DNA from: Oryzias latipes
Taxonomy: Eukaryota; Chordata; Actinopteri; Beloniformes; Adrianichthyidae
Length of the DNA stretch: 64,000 bases
Assembly: GCF_002234675.1 (NCBI RefSeq)
Contig: NC_019880.2
Location: 13,939,756 to 14,003,755, forward strand
Direction: 5' to 3'
The position numbers and the translations under genes are program-made. Shown piece by piece: positions 24,901 through 37,574 of this stretch (its first letter is position 1; each line of letters opens with the position of its first letter). Below the pieces are notes generated by a model. The model was not told where the DNA came from. It saw nothing but the letters and a program-made list of their open reading frames with translations, and searched no databases.

Positions 24901-27900
24901 CCAATTTTATGTTACTGTGCAGCTTTTAAGAGTTCCTAAAGTAGATCTGGTCCACACCGTTTCTCTAAACTTTGATTTATTTGACAACAAAGGTTTAGAG
25001 AATATTAAAAAAAACAAAAGAGATGAATGCACTAGACTGGATCATAAAATGCTCAGACTGCAGGCAAATGTTATTGAGGTACTTGCACGATTTCAAAGGT
25101 TACAAAACAAAATAAAAACCCTTTCTGTAGGCCATTAAGTTGCGCCAAAATATTGTGGCCTACCCCCCTTACCATAAAAATGCAACTCTATTATCTGACT
25201 CATTTAAAAACAATAAACCAATGATACTTTTTTGAATCCATTCTGGGGACTGTTCATCTCATGCTCTGGGTGTTACCTAAATTGTTTGTTACAACATTAC
25301 ACATAAACTGCTCACTACCTCTTCTGCTTACTCTGGAACCTATTTTGCTGAACAGTTTTCCCTCGCTATATCGCCTTTCGCTGTTTTGCAGATTTTGTGT
25401 TCTGCGTTCTGATTGGTTGTTGACATTGTCAACCGATCTCCTCCATGTCTCCAGTCCCGAATGTGTTTAGTTTGCCAAATCTACATTAAATCTTCAATCA
25501 CGATAGGATCTTCGCTTTCATTCTAGAATACTTGACTTATTTTTCTACAAAGGTTTGAACTTTGAGATGTTAAACAAGTGAGAAACGTGTAAGAATGGTC
25601 ATATCTGATCCAGAAAAGTGTATGAAGTGTGTTGTGAGGGGCCTGAAAACATCCATAACTCAAATGTGCGGATTTCACCTACCGCGGAATATTTTTAAAA
25701 GACAACCCCCGTGATTAACCAGGGATCAATGTATCACTTTAAAGCTACTTTTACATTAAAACCAACTGTTGAAAGGGTTGGCACACAGGGTGTTTGCATG
25801 ATAATGTGGCACAAAAAACACTAAACCAAAATTTTTAGCTTTGACTTTTTCTATTAATGCTAAAAAAAACAGAACTTCTTTTCTTTGATGCTCTCTTATC
25901 CATTCGGAGACCTTCCATGTTTAATTAGTCGCTCATTGCGTCACGATGTGCAGTGGTTGGACTCACCTGTAGCAGGTCTTGTCAGAGCAGGGGTTGTGCA
26001 CCCGTACGATGATGAAGACGTGCTGAAAGTGAGAGCGAATGTTCCTTGGAGTGAAGGGGTGAGCACCTGGCTCCTGGAACACAATGGTCACGATGTCGTT
26101 CCCAATGTGGCGTTTCCTCAACAACTAGAAAAAAAATCAACAATAGTGATTATTTAGAGAGGCCTGAGCCTTAGGAGTGAAAGCAAAGTCAGACATTTAG
26201 TGTTCTGTTTTAAGTTGAAACTGTCTGAGAGTTTAAATGTTTATTTGAAGACATTATCATTTAAAATGATTGTCTTCCTTCAAACTTGTATCACATTTGG
26301 CGCTCCATCCTACCTGTTGTTTGTTGTTGGGTGTGTAAGGCAGCAGGGTCGACACGTGAAACATGATCTCATAGTCTTTGTGGGACGTATAGAGCGAGTG
26401 GGTGCCCGTGGAATCCGCTGCAGGAAAACAGCAGGAATGTTTTGAAACGTCTTGTGAAATGAGCCGTATTCTTGCTCTCATGAGCATGATCAGTGTTTTC
26501 TGTGCATGACAGGAAGCTGTTTCGCCACAGTCTAAACAATAACACAACAGTGAAGTGTGGATAATGTCAGTCTGTTATAACAAATGGTGCAAGTGGAGAC
26601 TGCTTTGGTTTTTGTTTGGCTTTGATAATGAGGGAAAAGTACAAAAAATACTAAGAAAATAAAGCTCCACTGTTATTAACTTAGGCTAAAGCTAACCTAA
26701 ATAGTAACTGGGAGGAAATCTGGACCAATGAGCTGAAGACATCTGTCTTTAGATGGATTATCTATGAGAGCACTGGTGGGTGAGTCTGGGAGTTACTTTT
26801 GGTGTCCAGCTGGGCTCTGTACTTGGTGAAGCCCTTTAGGCGGACCTTCTCCCCCAGGAGCTCCAGAAACTCTTCAAAGGCAGAACCTGCCGTCTCGTTG
26901 TTGTACATCTCCTCCTCGGTGCTCTGCCCGGCCCTACAGTACATCACGCCCACCTTCACCTGAAAGCTCAGCTGGAGGCCAGAAACCACACACAGGTTGT
27001 AATTCTATCAGAGACCACACGGGGCAAAGCAGATTTCTAAAATTGTTGTCCTCCTTACCCCTTGTTCATCCAACTTCATTAACTGCTCAGTGACTTTGGG
27101 TGTGTTGAGGGCCTGTCGGAGGCAGGACAAATCCAGCTCTGGGAGAAGATACTCCAGCACCTCCTTGACGGGCAGCCCCCGGGAGGTGCCGTGCTTAGAG
27201 GTGGAAGGCACTGCATCTTCCAGTATTGAACCTCGGAGAGTTGTCATCTGGAATAACGGGAGAGAGGAGAGAAAGAGGAGATTACAGAGAGGAGAGAGCA
27301 AATGCTGGAATGCACCTCAGGAATGTTTAATGTACTTTGAACCCTCTCTTGAAGATCAAACACACTGATAATAACAACATGCCTGCCAAAAAGAATCTAG
27401 CCAGGACAAACTGCAGAAGTTCCTAAAGATGCAGACACAAAACTATTACAAATCAAAGGTTTGGGTAAAAGTGGAGCTGAGAAAGAAGACATTGGAGGGG
27501 CCTGTCCAAGATCTCTGAGTGCACAAAGTGTGCTTCCTATTGAATTCTGATTTTAACCTCAAGCTATCATAAGCAGCTGGAACAGACAGAATGTCTCTCC
27601 TAAGAGCTGATGGTTTTGCTCAGCCTGCATTTTCATTGGAACCCCGTGTCTGTGCTTAAATAAGTTGAACCTGTGAGAGTTTTATTTAACCAAATCCATG
27701 TTACCTCAAGTTGATGGGCCTCTAGCTGAACATTTCAAATTGGCCCCACATGAAATGTACACTGAAATTAAGAGATGCAACTGTCCATGTGGGGCACTGA
27801 CATGATCACAGGCCTGAGAGGCTGGAGGATGAAGGCATTTCCTGAGGTTCCTTCCCACGTTGCTAACATGGAGGCCAACAGCTAAGTAGCTCTGAGGCAG

Positions 27901-30778
27901 GTTACGTAACAGGAAAACAGGACTAAGACTTCAACACTCTAATAATTCAACAGGAACAGGAATAATTTGATCACAAATGAATTAACAGCTCATAAATTCT
28001 ACATTTCTTTCATGGCTTTTCACTGTGATTTGGTAAACCATCAGGGATCTCTCAAATAAGTATACCGTGTTTGAAGTAATATTTGTGCCACTACAATGAG
28101 ATGAATAGTCACAACTTTAGAAGTTGCCAATGAAAATATTAAATATATGCTATTCAGACCTTTTTCTTAATATTTTCATTTCTATCTAAGTATTTTTCTT
28201 AAGCTCAACCAGGGGTAACTAGGTAGGGCAGGCGATTGACATCTCTCTAAAAAAAACAGTCGGACTTCAAAGCTTTAGGCAAAGGTGGGGAGGTGGGATA
28301 TTTGTTTTTACCAAAAACGGCACAGATTCTCAAACCAAAATATACATTTTAATGTATATAGAAGCTTTTTGGCTTAAAAATCCAATATGTTATTTAAAGT
28401 CTAATATTGAAAAAAAACTACATATAAATGGAGTATACTTATACAGCTGTCACTGTCATAGTACCATTCACATTCACACACTGATGGCAGCTCTGCTGTC
28501 CAACACTGGTGCCAATCTATGACCACCCGGAGCAATGTGGGGATCAGTGTCTTGCCCAAGGACACTTCAACACATGCAATGCAGGAGCTGATCACTCTAT
28601 CCAAACGTGTGGGTTTAAAAGCCCTAATATTTGACATTTCTTCTGTTTAAAAATGTGACCAAAAACAATTCTAAAAACAGTGTTAGCATGACATTATATT
28701 TAAAAATAAACTATTCAAGAAAAAAGGCCTTTTTATTATGGAATAAAAGTGTTGCATGTTTAAATCCCATGTACCTCGACTTGGGGTCAAGTGTGCTTTG
28801 AAAACATTTTGGAACAGAAATAATCAGAGCTTGCAAAATTGTTGTTGTTTTTTTGGAAAAGAGTCCTTCTGTGTTTTTTTATGAAATGCTGCCATACTTT
28901 GGTGGCTTATTTTCTACATAATTACCATGACAGGCCAGATTTAGCAGTGGCAGCTGGCCAGGCAGTACATCGGACTCCATCACTAGTGAATCTATAAAAA
29001 CGACATGCTGAATTTTGTTTAACTATGATTGGCAGATTACTTTAAATGAAAAGTGATGAGAGTCTCAAACAGAAGGCTGGCGGCAGTAAAAACTGACCTC
29101 GCTGGTTCTAAAGATGATGCGGTAGTTATACTGCTGACTGTGCTCCTTATCGTCCTCCAGCTTCTCTCTACAGAGGCTCACTGCAACTGGACCCAGCGCC
29201 TCGTCAATCCCAAAGTAGTTCCAATGGTCTAAGGGGGGGGGAAGAAAGCTTGTTAATGTTTTTGGTTCAAACATTAAAACCAAAAGCATTGATGAAAATC
29301 CCATCTATTTATATCTCACCCCGAGAGTAGAAGAACTTCCGGTAATAGTAGGCTCCCAGGTCCATGTGCTCCACTATGTACTGTTTCCCCTTTTTTAGGA
29401 GTGTGTTGTCTTCCTCCCTAGCTCCCTCAAGAACTGAAACTCCAGCATTGCTATAGTGTGAAACAGAGGTTTCATACAAGTTAACTTCCCCGACTGGGGT
29501 CCCTGAGCTTGTTCCGCCACCAAGAAACAAATGATGTCCCAATCTGCCCCTGCCATTGACATCAGTACCAATCTCGTTGCGAAAGCAAGGGCAACTTAGC
29601 AACATTTCATTGCTTTGCTCATCTCCCGAGTCTAGGCTTGGGCTGCCTCTAGAACTGAGTTCTTCTTGACTTCCACTGGGGGAGCTGTAAGGCAGGCTGT
29701 GGGTTGATGACAGAGTTGAAGAAGCGGAGGCGACGGCAGCAGCGGACGCGCCGGTGGTGGTGTTTTTTATCTTAACGGCAGTTTGCCGGAGGTGAATAAT
29801 TTCATTCAGATCAAAGAGAAGGCTTTGAACATCATAATGAGCAAAACCTTTCTGACACACCCAGCGCTTTAGACGGGGGCCAGGGTCCTCTGTCCTGCCG
29901 TCCTCAGCATCAGAACCCCCCCGAGTAGAGTCCAAATCACCGTGCACATTCCTAAGCTTTCGGAATATGGACTCCCCTCCTGTCTCAGACTTGGTACGTC
30001 TCTTTGGAGGCTTGTCTCTGTCCTTGGGCTTAAGAAGATGGCCATCAATTTCATCTTCCTGAGCTTTCAAATTTGCTTCTCTCGACCCCACATGTGGAAT
30101 ATCCCCAAGTTTCTCAGGAGCTGGGCTACGATGGTCAACTTTTTCCCCTTCGTAGCCCTTAAGCATTTCAAAAATGCTTTCCCCAGAAATCCCATGTTGA
30201 TTTATAGAAGATGTGCTGCCATATTCACGATGGAGAGGGGAAAATTTGGACCCTGGTGATGATCCCCACTCTTCTCCACTGTCAGCACCAGCTTCCATCT
30301 CACCAACAGCCATGTCACTGTTGCTGCGCTGGCGGACACGTCTCTGTCGCGGGTTTCTAGACGCCGAACTTCTCTGGTCCCCTGGGGCCAAGTAACGGGT
30401 GACAGGACTGCTGTAATTGTTCGGCTGGACCTGCGTTCGACTCTTAAGGGTGTTGTGGATGTTTCGCAACATGGATGAATCCTGAGGACTCAAAGCAGGT
30501 CCCAATTTGACATGACTTTTAGGCACAGCAGAAACATCAGCCTCTATGGATGGGTGCCATATAGGTCCCGGAATGTCTTTTCTTGGGGGCCAGTCAGCCA
30601 CTCGAGCCCGAACACCCATTTTAGGCACTCCTGTAGTCACAGGTGGATGAATGTTGTCGACTTGGGTAAGGGCAGCCCCTCCGTTTACCATCCGGAGATG
30701 GCTAGTGTAAAACTCATTGGTGGCGGGGATGGAACCCCCGACGGTGTGATCCATGGGTGGGAGTTTCAGGCTGGTCAT
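14117..30778 (-). CDS. sipa1l1: SIPA1L1 (SPAR-type Rap GTPase-activating protein), 20 coding exons, 1728 aa
   Basis: Family role: a postsynaptic scaffold and GAP for Rap1/Rap2 that organises actin and dendritic spines. Coding exons in transcript order: 30778-29320, 29228-29098, 27247-27059, 26971-26797, 26417-26314, 26124-25967, 22723-22144, 20825-20551, 20471-20214, 20106-19963, 19862-19708, 19631-19549, 18117-17696, 17016-16825, 16565-16403, 15341-15143, 15019-14861, 14773-14656, 14470-14392, 14260-14117. I placed each junction by GT/AG signals and similarity to remembered human SIPA1L1. The lengths sum to 5187 nt, exactly divisible by 3. Layout: long Ser-rich N-terminus (1-486), Rap-GAP region (about 530-760) with the catalytic Asn in HIGND (Asn695), PDZ domain (about 942-1018), Ser/Pro-rich region, C-terminal coiled coil ending [10 protein letters not shown]. 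The human protein is about 1804 aa, so this one is slightly shorter. The start is ATG-ACC-AGC (MTSLK, as in human), with an in-frame TAA 30 nt upstream. A paralogue (sipa1l2/l3) is unlikely because the N- and C-terminal motifs fit L1. Confidence 0.95.
14861..15019 (-). CDS. sipa1l1: sipa1l1 exon with a seven-glutamine run
   Basis: Encodes [16 protein letters not shown], then seven consecutive CAG-coded glutamines (residues about 1580-1586), then the conserved [23 protein letters not shown]. Remembered human SIPA1L1 has the LMPLPD..LDW..LVDAAKA block but no comparable Q run. The CAG array is a pure trinucleotide repeat (plus-strand CTG, about 14949-14970) and could vary in length between individuals. 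Confidence 0.9.
15876..15930. repeat. (TA)n microsatellite
   Basis: About 50 bp of TA repeat followed by a T-run, in the sipa1l1 intron between exons 15143-15341 and 16403-16565. The rest of that intron is AT-rich without other recognisable elements. Confidence 0.95.
18234..19487. mobile_element. DNA transposon (family B), 1.25 kb, with nested insertion
   Basis: Ends are complementary: ACTGTATTTTTGGGAGTATAAG at left and CGACTTATACTTAG..AAAATACG at right. The left sub-terminal CATAGTTTGGCTG..GCGACTTATACTC motif recurs in the copy at 33675-34180, as does CCACTA(C/G)AGGGCACTG. An independent element is nested at 18819-19227. No transposase frame. Lies in a sipa1l1 intron between 18118 and 19548. 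Confidence 0.6.
18819..19227. mobile_element. small inverted-repeat element nested in family B copy
   Basis: Left end GGCTGTGTCACACTA and right end TAGCGTGACACGGCC are imperfect inverted repeats (GGCYGTGTCACRCTA). The flanks are A/T-rich (ATA and TTA), so a 3-bp TWA-type target site as in Harbinger elements is possible but not exact. About 410 bp. Confidence 0.5.
20551..20825 (-). CDS. sipa1l1: sipa1l1 PDZ-domain exon
   Basis: Almost the whole PDZ domain sits in this exon (residues about 933-1024). It has the carboxylate-binding loop in the form QLGFHV, then [20 protein letters not shown] and [18 protein letters not shown], and it ends in [10 protein letters not shown]. The acceptor is TCTCTGCAG and the donor GTATGG. 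This is the most conserved block of the gene in the window. Confidence 0.94.
22144..22723 (-). CDS. sipa1l1: sipa1l1 exon 580 nt between GAP and PDZ domains
   Basis: Encodes [19 protein letters not shown] at the end of the Rap-GAP region, then the linker containing [14 protein letters not shown] and the segment [13 protein letters not shown], ending VVKRLE just before the PDZ exon. Residues about 739-932. The acceptor is CCTCAG and the donor GTCAGT. It is followed upstream by a 3.2-kb intron (22724-25966). Confidence 0.93.
24469..24503 (+). repeat. G-rich tract with quadruplex potential
   Basis: Five runs of four or more G in 35 bp (GGGAGGGGGTGGGGGTGGGG, then GGTATGGGGGG). In a sipa1l1 intron, on the non-transcript strand. 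Confidence 0.85.
25353..25732. mobile_element. pogo/Tigger-like miniature transposon (degenerate)
   Basis: Left end CAGTTTTCCCTCGCTATATCG resembles the CAGTnGTCCCTCGnnTATCGC end of Tigger elements; right end GTGATTAACCAGGGATCAATGTA is its degraded inverse. Interior has the expected GATTTCACCTACCGCGGAAT. About 380 bp, no transposase. Lies in a sipa1l1 intron. Confidence 0.5.
25967..26124 (-). CDS. sipa1l1: sipa1l1 exon with Rap-GAP catalytic Asn
   Basis: The exon encodes [18 protein letters not shown] and onward to [10 protein letters not shown]. In Rap1GAP-family enzymes the Asn of the HIGND motif is the 'Asn thumb' that replaces the catalytic glutamine missing in Rap. It is intact here at about residue 695, so the protein should be GAP-competent. 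The acceptor is TTTTCTAG and the donor GTGAGT. The preceding exons 27059-27247, 26797-26971 and 26314-26417 carry the rest of the GAP fold ([39 protein letters not shown]). Confidence 0.93.
28440..28600. repeat. short teleost dispersed repeat fragment
   Basis: CATTCACACACTGATGGCAG, GGATCAGTGTCTTGCCCAAG, GACACTTCAACACATGCAAT is a very common fish repeat core. Here it is about 150 bp without clear ends, in a sipa1l1 intron. Assigned from memory of the motif only. Confidence 0.45.
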
Positions 30779-30984
30779 GACACCAGTGCCAAAGGCTAAA
30801 GGCACTTAGCATTTAAACATGCCTGCTTGTGGGGTGCAATGCCATTCCCTGAATTCATCAGTAGTTCACGTGTCCGGCTCAACAATGGGTGTAAAAGCTC
30901 CTCCACCACTGCAAGCTTGAATGGTTTCACCTCAACTGCTGCACAAATGTGGCCAAGACATCTTTTCACTCCAAAGCCAGAAAC
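29320..30984 (-). CDS. sipa1l1: sipa1l1 exon 2: 5' UTR tail plus first 486 codons
   Basis: This is the largest exon. Its acceptor is TTTTCAG at 30985-30991, coding starts at 30778, and the donor follows the codon split after 29320. The first about 206 nt are 5' UTR. The block [19 protein letters not shown] near the N-terminus and the block [11 protein letters not shown] further in match SIPA1L1. The segment ending [11 protein letters not shown] leads into the Rap-GAP region of the next exon. An apparent longer ORF reaching 30805 starts at GTG immediately after a TAA and is not a real extension. Confidence 0.93.
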
Positions 30985-31044
30985 CTGAAAATAAGTGAAA
31001 ACAGTTAGTGCAGAACACCAATTATTTTCAATGAATCTGTTACA

Positions 31045-31600
31045 TTAGACTCACTCTGATCATTTTATGATCTATTTTCCAAGCCTAGTAGTCTTTTATT
31101 TTTGATTATGCCCGTTTTTAACCAAAATTGAAAAACGTGTCATTTTCTAGGACATGGATTCTGCAGAGCGGCAGTAGTTAATTATAAATTCACCTATGAG
31201 TTGTGGAGCAACTCCACCCCCCTTCCCATTGCCGAGAGCTTTCTGTTAACAAGTTCTCCCGCTAGCTCACAGCCCCTCACACCTTCAACTTAACATTACT
31301 CATGCAACAAAAATGTTGAGCAATATTGGTGCCATCCGGTCGTATGGTTTGGAGGAAAACAAAGACGTGTATGGATCTTTTTATCTCCAAGTGGATGGAG
31401 AAATGAGCTTGTGGCCCACCCATTGTATATTCTGCATAACAAATACAATCCTTCTCATTTTTTCATCCACTCCTGGTTCACAATAATTTGAATAAATAAA
31501 TATTCAAATGCAATTTTGAGCTCAACTTTCTTTATGTACTTCGTCAGAGAAATCCAATAATATGATAAAACACCTAAAAACACAATTTTAATTGGTTTTT
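31045..31600 (-). mobile_element. family A transposon copy, reverse orientation
   Basis: Starts at the left with GACTCACTCTGATCATTTTATG (the family end inverted) and shows, inverted, the same block order: GTGGAGTGG.. region, TCACAATAATTTGAATAAAT, ACCTAAAAACACAATTTTAATTGG. More diverged, and its ORF start is broken. It lies at the beginning of sipa1l1 intron 1, 60 bp from the acceptor of exon 2. Confidence 0.55.
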
Positions 31601-33674
31601 AACCAAACCCACCTATGTGGTGACATACAAAACGTGCTCTGAGTTGACACATTCTTGAAATCAGTGAAACCTCATTAAAATCTAAGCTCGGTGTGAAAAT
31701 GATGTCAGCTTTAATTTGTGCCACTTTGAAGACTTCATGTGTGTCCATGAAACCACCTTTACTCCATTAAGCGTTTATAACAGGAAAACATTTTTTAATG
31801 TTATAAATTTACATAAATTTACATAAAAATGTTACAAATTTACTACATTTTATAATGTTAATGGTATAAAAAATACAACATCATTACTTTTACCCATCAC
31901 AGCAACAACATGAATATGTGGGATTAATAAACAAATAGATCCAGTTTAAATATATGAAAAGTCTAAATCCATTTTTGAATGTCCTTTAGTGTGTTTTCCC
32001 ACATTCTTCAAAACCTTTAATAGCTCCTCATTCAAAGTGAAAATGTGAAAAGCATTTTTTTTTTTTAAAAAAAAGGTCTCAAAATCTCTGCGCAATAAGC
32101 TATTTCTGGCTCTTTACACCTCCTAGGAGTGCAGGGTTCTTTGGCTGTTGTTATGGTTTAGTGACAGTCCACCTTAAAAGGTCGGCCAGTCAACATGTCA
32201 TAATGATTGCTCAAGCAAGTGAAGCACCTGCACAGTGTGTACACCTAGAACAAGGAAAGTTGTGTAGCTGTGATGTTTAAGAAGAGGGCAATACTTCAAA
32301 CTGTCCATCTAAGAAACCACCAAACCTTCACGTTTCACAAAATTACGTTTAGATCTACAGACATTAGCAGGTGTGTTGCCTTTGAAGTGAACCTTTATAC
32401 TAACCTTTACTTAAAGAATTTCCTTACTGAGAATAATTTTAATAATAGTGTCTAATGCCACCCATAGGAATTTTGAAGCATGAAATGAAGCCTGGACTGT
32501 GTTCCACCCAAAGTTTTCCGAAAATAGGAAAGAATTTATTTTTTTAGATTTTATAACCTGGAAGTCAATTGGAAATTGCTCATTTCTTACACCAGCCTCA
32601 AGTGGTGATTTAGGGAAATGCACCATTTGGTGTTTCTGGGCTTCCATTAAATGTGTTGCCTTTCAATACATGGCTCAAACTGCTTTGTGCAGCTGAACCG
32701 TGCCTCCATAGGCACCATTTTCAAGCTCAAGAGAATCGAAAAATTGAAGACTGAAACTGTGCCAAACTAGCAATAAGGAGCATGTGGAGGATTAAACCTC
32801 TATCCACTGCCCTGCTTTCTTGTGATCACATTAGCCACCAGTTATGTGCAGATCATGATGAGTCTGCAGCACGGCCACCTTCACACTATGTCAAAGACAC
32901 GCTGCACAGAAAAGAAAAAACGCCTTGATCTGCTTCAAAATGGTCAAACAATTTAAGGAGTGCTTCACTACTGAAGGAAAATTCAAAGGAGCCATGCTGC
33001 ATTGCAACAGTGGAACAGTCATCCTGGAGATGGGTCAAATGTTCCCCATCCAGCTTATAGTTTGTTTTAATATATCAGCATCAATTTACAAGTCAAGTGA
33101 AAGTACAGGAAAAAAAGCTCAAGGTTCTGCAGTGCAGCTGATTTCGTCTTCAGCAATGCCTCAAGCAAAAGAGCTTCAGTCAGCCGACACAGAACCCTGG
33201 ATTTCAACTGTGCATTTCTAAACCACAAGTACATGGATATGGACAATCCTTCAGCAGCACACTGCAAAAACAAGTGTTGTATAAATGTCTACTTTATGGA
33301 TGCAATGTATATGTGAATTAATACAAAAGTGGTTTCCAAGGTAGGTGACCCTAAAATCCAACACTGGAAAAATGTTTTTATTGGAAAGCGTTTGTGGAAA
33401 AGGAAGTCCTCTTTACAAAAAGAAGAGTTAATAATTAACTTATTATGAAAAAGGTAATTAACCTGAATCTTTAATGGTATATGAAGTAAATCTATTAAAA
33501 TAAAATCTATTCAAATAAAAATGCAGTCAATTACAAAAGCAAGAAAATGTACAAGTACTCACGCAAAAGGTGTTAGCTGTGCTAAACAGGAAATAGAATT
33601 AATGCAGTAGAATCTAACACTTATCCTACACATGGATATTAACACATCTATGTTTTTAAATGCATTTAGCTGAT

Positions 33675-34180
33675 TCTCTGTATAAGTCGCATTTTTCATA
33701 GTTTGGCTGGTGGTGCGACTTATACTCAGATAAGACTTGTGTGTAAGTTTAAAAAAAAGCCACTAGAGGGCACTGCAGGTGTGTTTATCTGTATTTGCAA
33801 CCGACAGCAGAACAGAAGAAGACGCACCGCTTAGTCTTACGTCAGGCTTGGCAGAATTGTTCCAATGCGACAAGGGAATAAAAAAAGAAAAATCAACGCA
33901 TTTAAGGACTTTAGTTGACATGTTAGCATTTTCTTTATGCTTTCTGAATTATTGTTCATATGTTGCGCTAATATGAAGCCAAATAAGCATTAGTGTGTTA
34001 AAGTAGTGAATATATGATATGATAATATGACTTGCCAAAATGAAATTTCCGTTCTTGTTCCAGGTTTTGTTAAATACATTTTTTCCCAAAAGTGCAACTC
34101 CTCCTTTTTTTACATACTTTGCATTTTTTGGCTGCTGCACCTTATACCCCAGATTGACTTATAGTCCGAAAGTATGTCGT
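33675..34180. mobile_element. DNA transposon family B, second copy, about 500 bp
   Basis: Left GTATAAGTCGCATTTTTCATAG, TTTGGCTGGTGGTGCGACTT; right GACTTATAGTCCGAAAGTA. Shares the sub-terminal CCACTAGAGGGCACTGCAGG block with the 18234-19487 copy, but carries a different, shorter middle without the nested element. Lies in sipa1l1 intron 1. Confidence 0.6.
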
Positions 34181-37100
34181 GAAGGTCGAAATAAAAAAAT
34201 ACAACTTTTCTGATAAAAAATATCCATTGTATATTAATAACAATTATAGCCCAGCAACCTTACATGGCAAAAACTAAGTTGGATGTTAATCTTTTAAACT
34301 GCGAACTGTTTAGTAAGTGTGAACTGTGGGTGAAATCGCTGCATTTTGGTTGCAACAAGCAGATGTTAACGGACATGACTATCTCCTTATCAAAAACATT
34401 TGCCGTATTGAAATCTGCTTTCTAAATTTATATTAATTCTCTTTTATTCTATTTCTAGTCTCAGATGCCATGTTGATGTAACTTATTTTAAAACATATAT
34501 AAGCTTAAAGAAAAGTGTTTCAGGTGAAAGAATGTGTTTAAAATCCCTTGTGCGTCTCTAAAACTATTCCACTACCTCTTCTAATTTTAATGCAGAGATA
34601 AAATATCTCCAATATCTTCCTTTTGTCACACAAGGAGAAATTTCCATTTTCCACCACATCCACATGAATAGGATTCTATTCTTTGGGGCATGACAGCAGA
34701 TTAGCCGTCTCTTGATTAATTAAAAAAAATCCATTAATGTCTTGCTGGAACGCAGCTTATCAAGAATTGAAAATGATCAAGGAATGAAAATTAAAAAGTG
34801 TTTCTTGTCCCAGAGCTATTTTCTCTCATGCTGCACATTTAAGTGCTCACACACACAAACGCACATTAAAAAGAAATAGCCATCTAATCTGCCCATTGAT
34901 GAACCCACAGAGAAACATAGGATTTTCAGATTAGGGTAAATACTCGACAATGGCAGAGTATTTTGTGTTTTTAGACGAGATGAGATTTTCAACTCATTCC
35001 AGTCTTGTTCCAGCTCATCTTATCAGACTTTCTTTGCCAGGGCAACTGTTTCCCCCCCCCCTCCACAGGTAGGACATGTACAGACAGCTCTCATCTGATT
35101 ACGTTTATGAATTCTTTCAAATGTTACTCTGACCTCTTGATGTAAACTCCAGCTCCTGCAATATAAAGGCACTCCTCAGAAAAGCCACAAATGAAGGGAT
35201 TTGACGTGACTAATAAGAGTGTCATGACTTGTGGGCTGTCCAAGGTCTTATGAAACACTGCGCATACTAGAAACATGGCATTTATAACAGAGAACAGTCG
35301 GTCAGAAATTCAGATGAATCACAATAAGGAGGAGAATGATAGACATCCTGACTCGTTCTGTGAGGGAGATATTCTAATAAAGAAAAGGAGTCTCCAGCTG
35401 GAGAAAGCTTTGGTGCTAGAAGTTCAGAGGCCTTTTCCAAGGCTGTTGTGGAAGACTTGTTGTCTCTGAGATAAGGGAAACATGTTGGAGTTGAAATAGT
35501 CTTCAAACTGAAAAGCAGGGAAGTTTCCCAGCACACTGGGCAAGTGTTACCCCAGCTCCAACAAAAGAGTGGAAGGATTGCCCTACAAGCTTGTAATTAC
35601 TGCGTGCTTGAATGGGATAAGAGGCTGTTTGCCTGACACCATTGGCTTCCAACAGGCACCCCACCATTTAGTCCACTGGCTCTCCTTGGTTCCTAATCTT
35701 TCCTGCTCGGAGCGCTGACTGGGACGCTGGACAGGAGGCACAAAGGTCCCTCTGTGCTGGCTTGGTCAAAAACCGGGGCCCCATTCCAACACACTGAAGT
35801 CTTTGAAAATTGCCTGGCACGGGGAACTCGCGATGGCCACGCATGACGCCTGCCAGAAAAACCAGATGGATTAAATGCAAGGGGAGGTGAGAGCTAAGCC
35901 AAAACCAGATTTCACCAAGAAATAGAACAGAACGATAAGAAAGTAGGATGTTGCCAAGACAAAAGAGGAAGTATTTCATCTGTAAACTAAATTCTTTAAC
36001 AAGTCACTCGCTTTTCCTTAATCCACCCCACTGATCCACACATAATATTTGGCAGACAACAGACTTTGTGATGTCATTAGACAGTTTAATGACTTTTACA
36101 TAGCAGTATATACTGTCATGTTGGGAGAATTGAAGGGTTTATAGGATTGTACCTCTACATATGAATACTAGTCACACAGGAAGCTGTGACGCATCTCAAT
36201 ATCTCCAGGTTTTCCTCATGTCTGGCTCTTTTTCACTTGTTTAATGAATATCCTTTTCTGTCTAACAGAGAAACCATGAGCCCATTTTATTGAGCAACTT
36301 GAGAAACCAACACCATAGGACGAAAATAAGCAACCATGTAGACACATAAACACAACAAAAATCCCCTGCAATAAATATACATCCTGGAATTCCACAAATT
36401 CAGTGAAAAGCAGAGGATCAGCAGCGACTAGAGGAGCAAGTTGGGACAAAGCCATTTCAACACCGACTGTCCAAGTAATAATCTGTTAGAAACACAGCTT
36501 TTCTGCAGCAACCAGCCACCCTGAGAGCTTTGATCTGTGTGATATCAGGTGGGATAAGTATCGGGTCAAAAGAAAAAAATATTTCTTGAATAAGACAAAT
36601 AGAACACAAATGCCACACAATGCTTGAGAACTTCCAAAAAGAAACCCATTGTTCTGGGATGCGCTGCAGCTGCATCGCTGCCATAACTCTCACTATCACT
36701 GCAACACAGCTCAATGAGTAATGGGCAGAGCTAACCACTGGCAAAGTGAATTTTACTCGCAGCCTTACACAAGGGGACAGTCCTGGACGGGGGGCCAGAA
36801 TATATCGAGAGCCATCATCTGCTGCCGGGTGTCCTTGGTTGCTCCTTTTCTCTCATCAAGACAGAACTCCATCAGGGCTTGGCGAGGGATGGCGCAGAAG
36901 AGACAAAAGAAAAGGGCCACTTGACATGGTTTAAACTTGGTGATGGCAAACCTGGTAACCTACATCTAACTACTTGGGTGGGCTACAAGTTTAACAATGA
37001 ACGGCTTTGTCCAAACCCCAGAGCTGTATTTATCCTTAAAAATGCTTTATGGGCAGAAGAACTACAACTTCTTCTTTAATGGATGACAAAACCCTCTGAA

Positions 37101-37574
37101 AAAGTGAAAGAATCTTTGACTGAGTCAGTTCTTTCACAGATTTATTCCCCACTGAAACAGAAGAACCTATAAACACTGCAGCGCTTTGTTGTTATAAATG
37201 ACTTGTCACAGGCAGAAGTACTAGGAAGCACAGAAGAAGAAGAAGTGCGCAAAAACAAAAAAAAGAGAGATGTTTGCAGAGGAATGTAAAATATTCCAAG
37301 GAGGAAGTAGCCAGCAGTTGGGAGCAGAGGTTGAAAAGTGGCAGTTTGCTCAAGGCTGCACTTTCCCTCTCCCGTGTCCTCTTTGGCTGCATCCAACACC
37401 AGGATTCCATTAGACAGTGAGCTGTCTCTCTGTAGACAGGTACATGCCGAGACAAAAACACGCTGACGCACAGCGCCACATGACCACGTCCAGATAACCC
37501 GCTTTCACAAAAACAAGCCACAACACAACAGTCCACTTCTCTAGTCATGTTTTCGCTTAACAGAACCACTTTAT

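Noticed and set aside
30779-30805. N-terminal extension of sipa1l1
   Set aside because: The extra codons start at GTG right after an in-frame TAA; MTSLK at 30778 is the family start.
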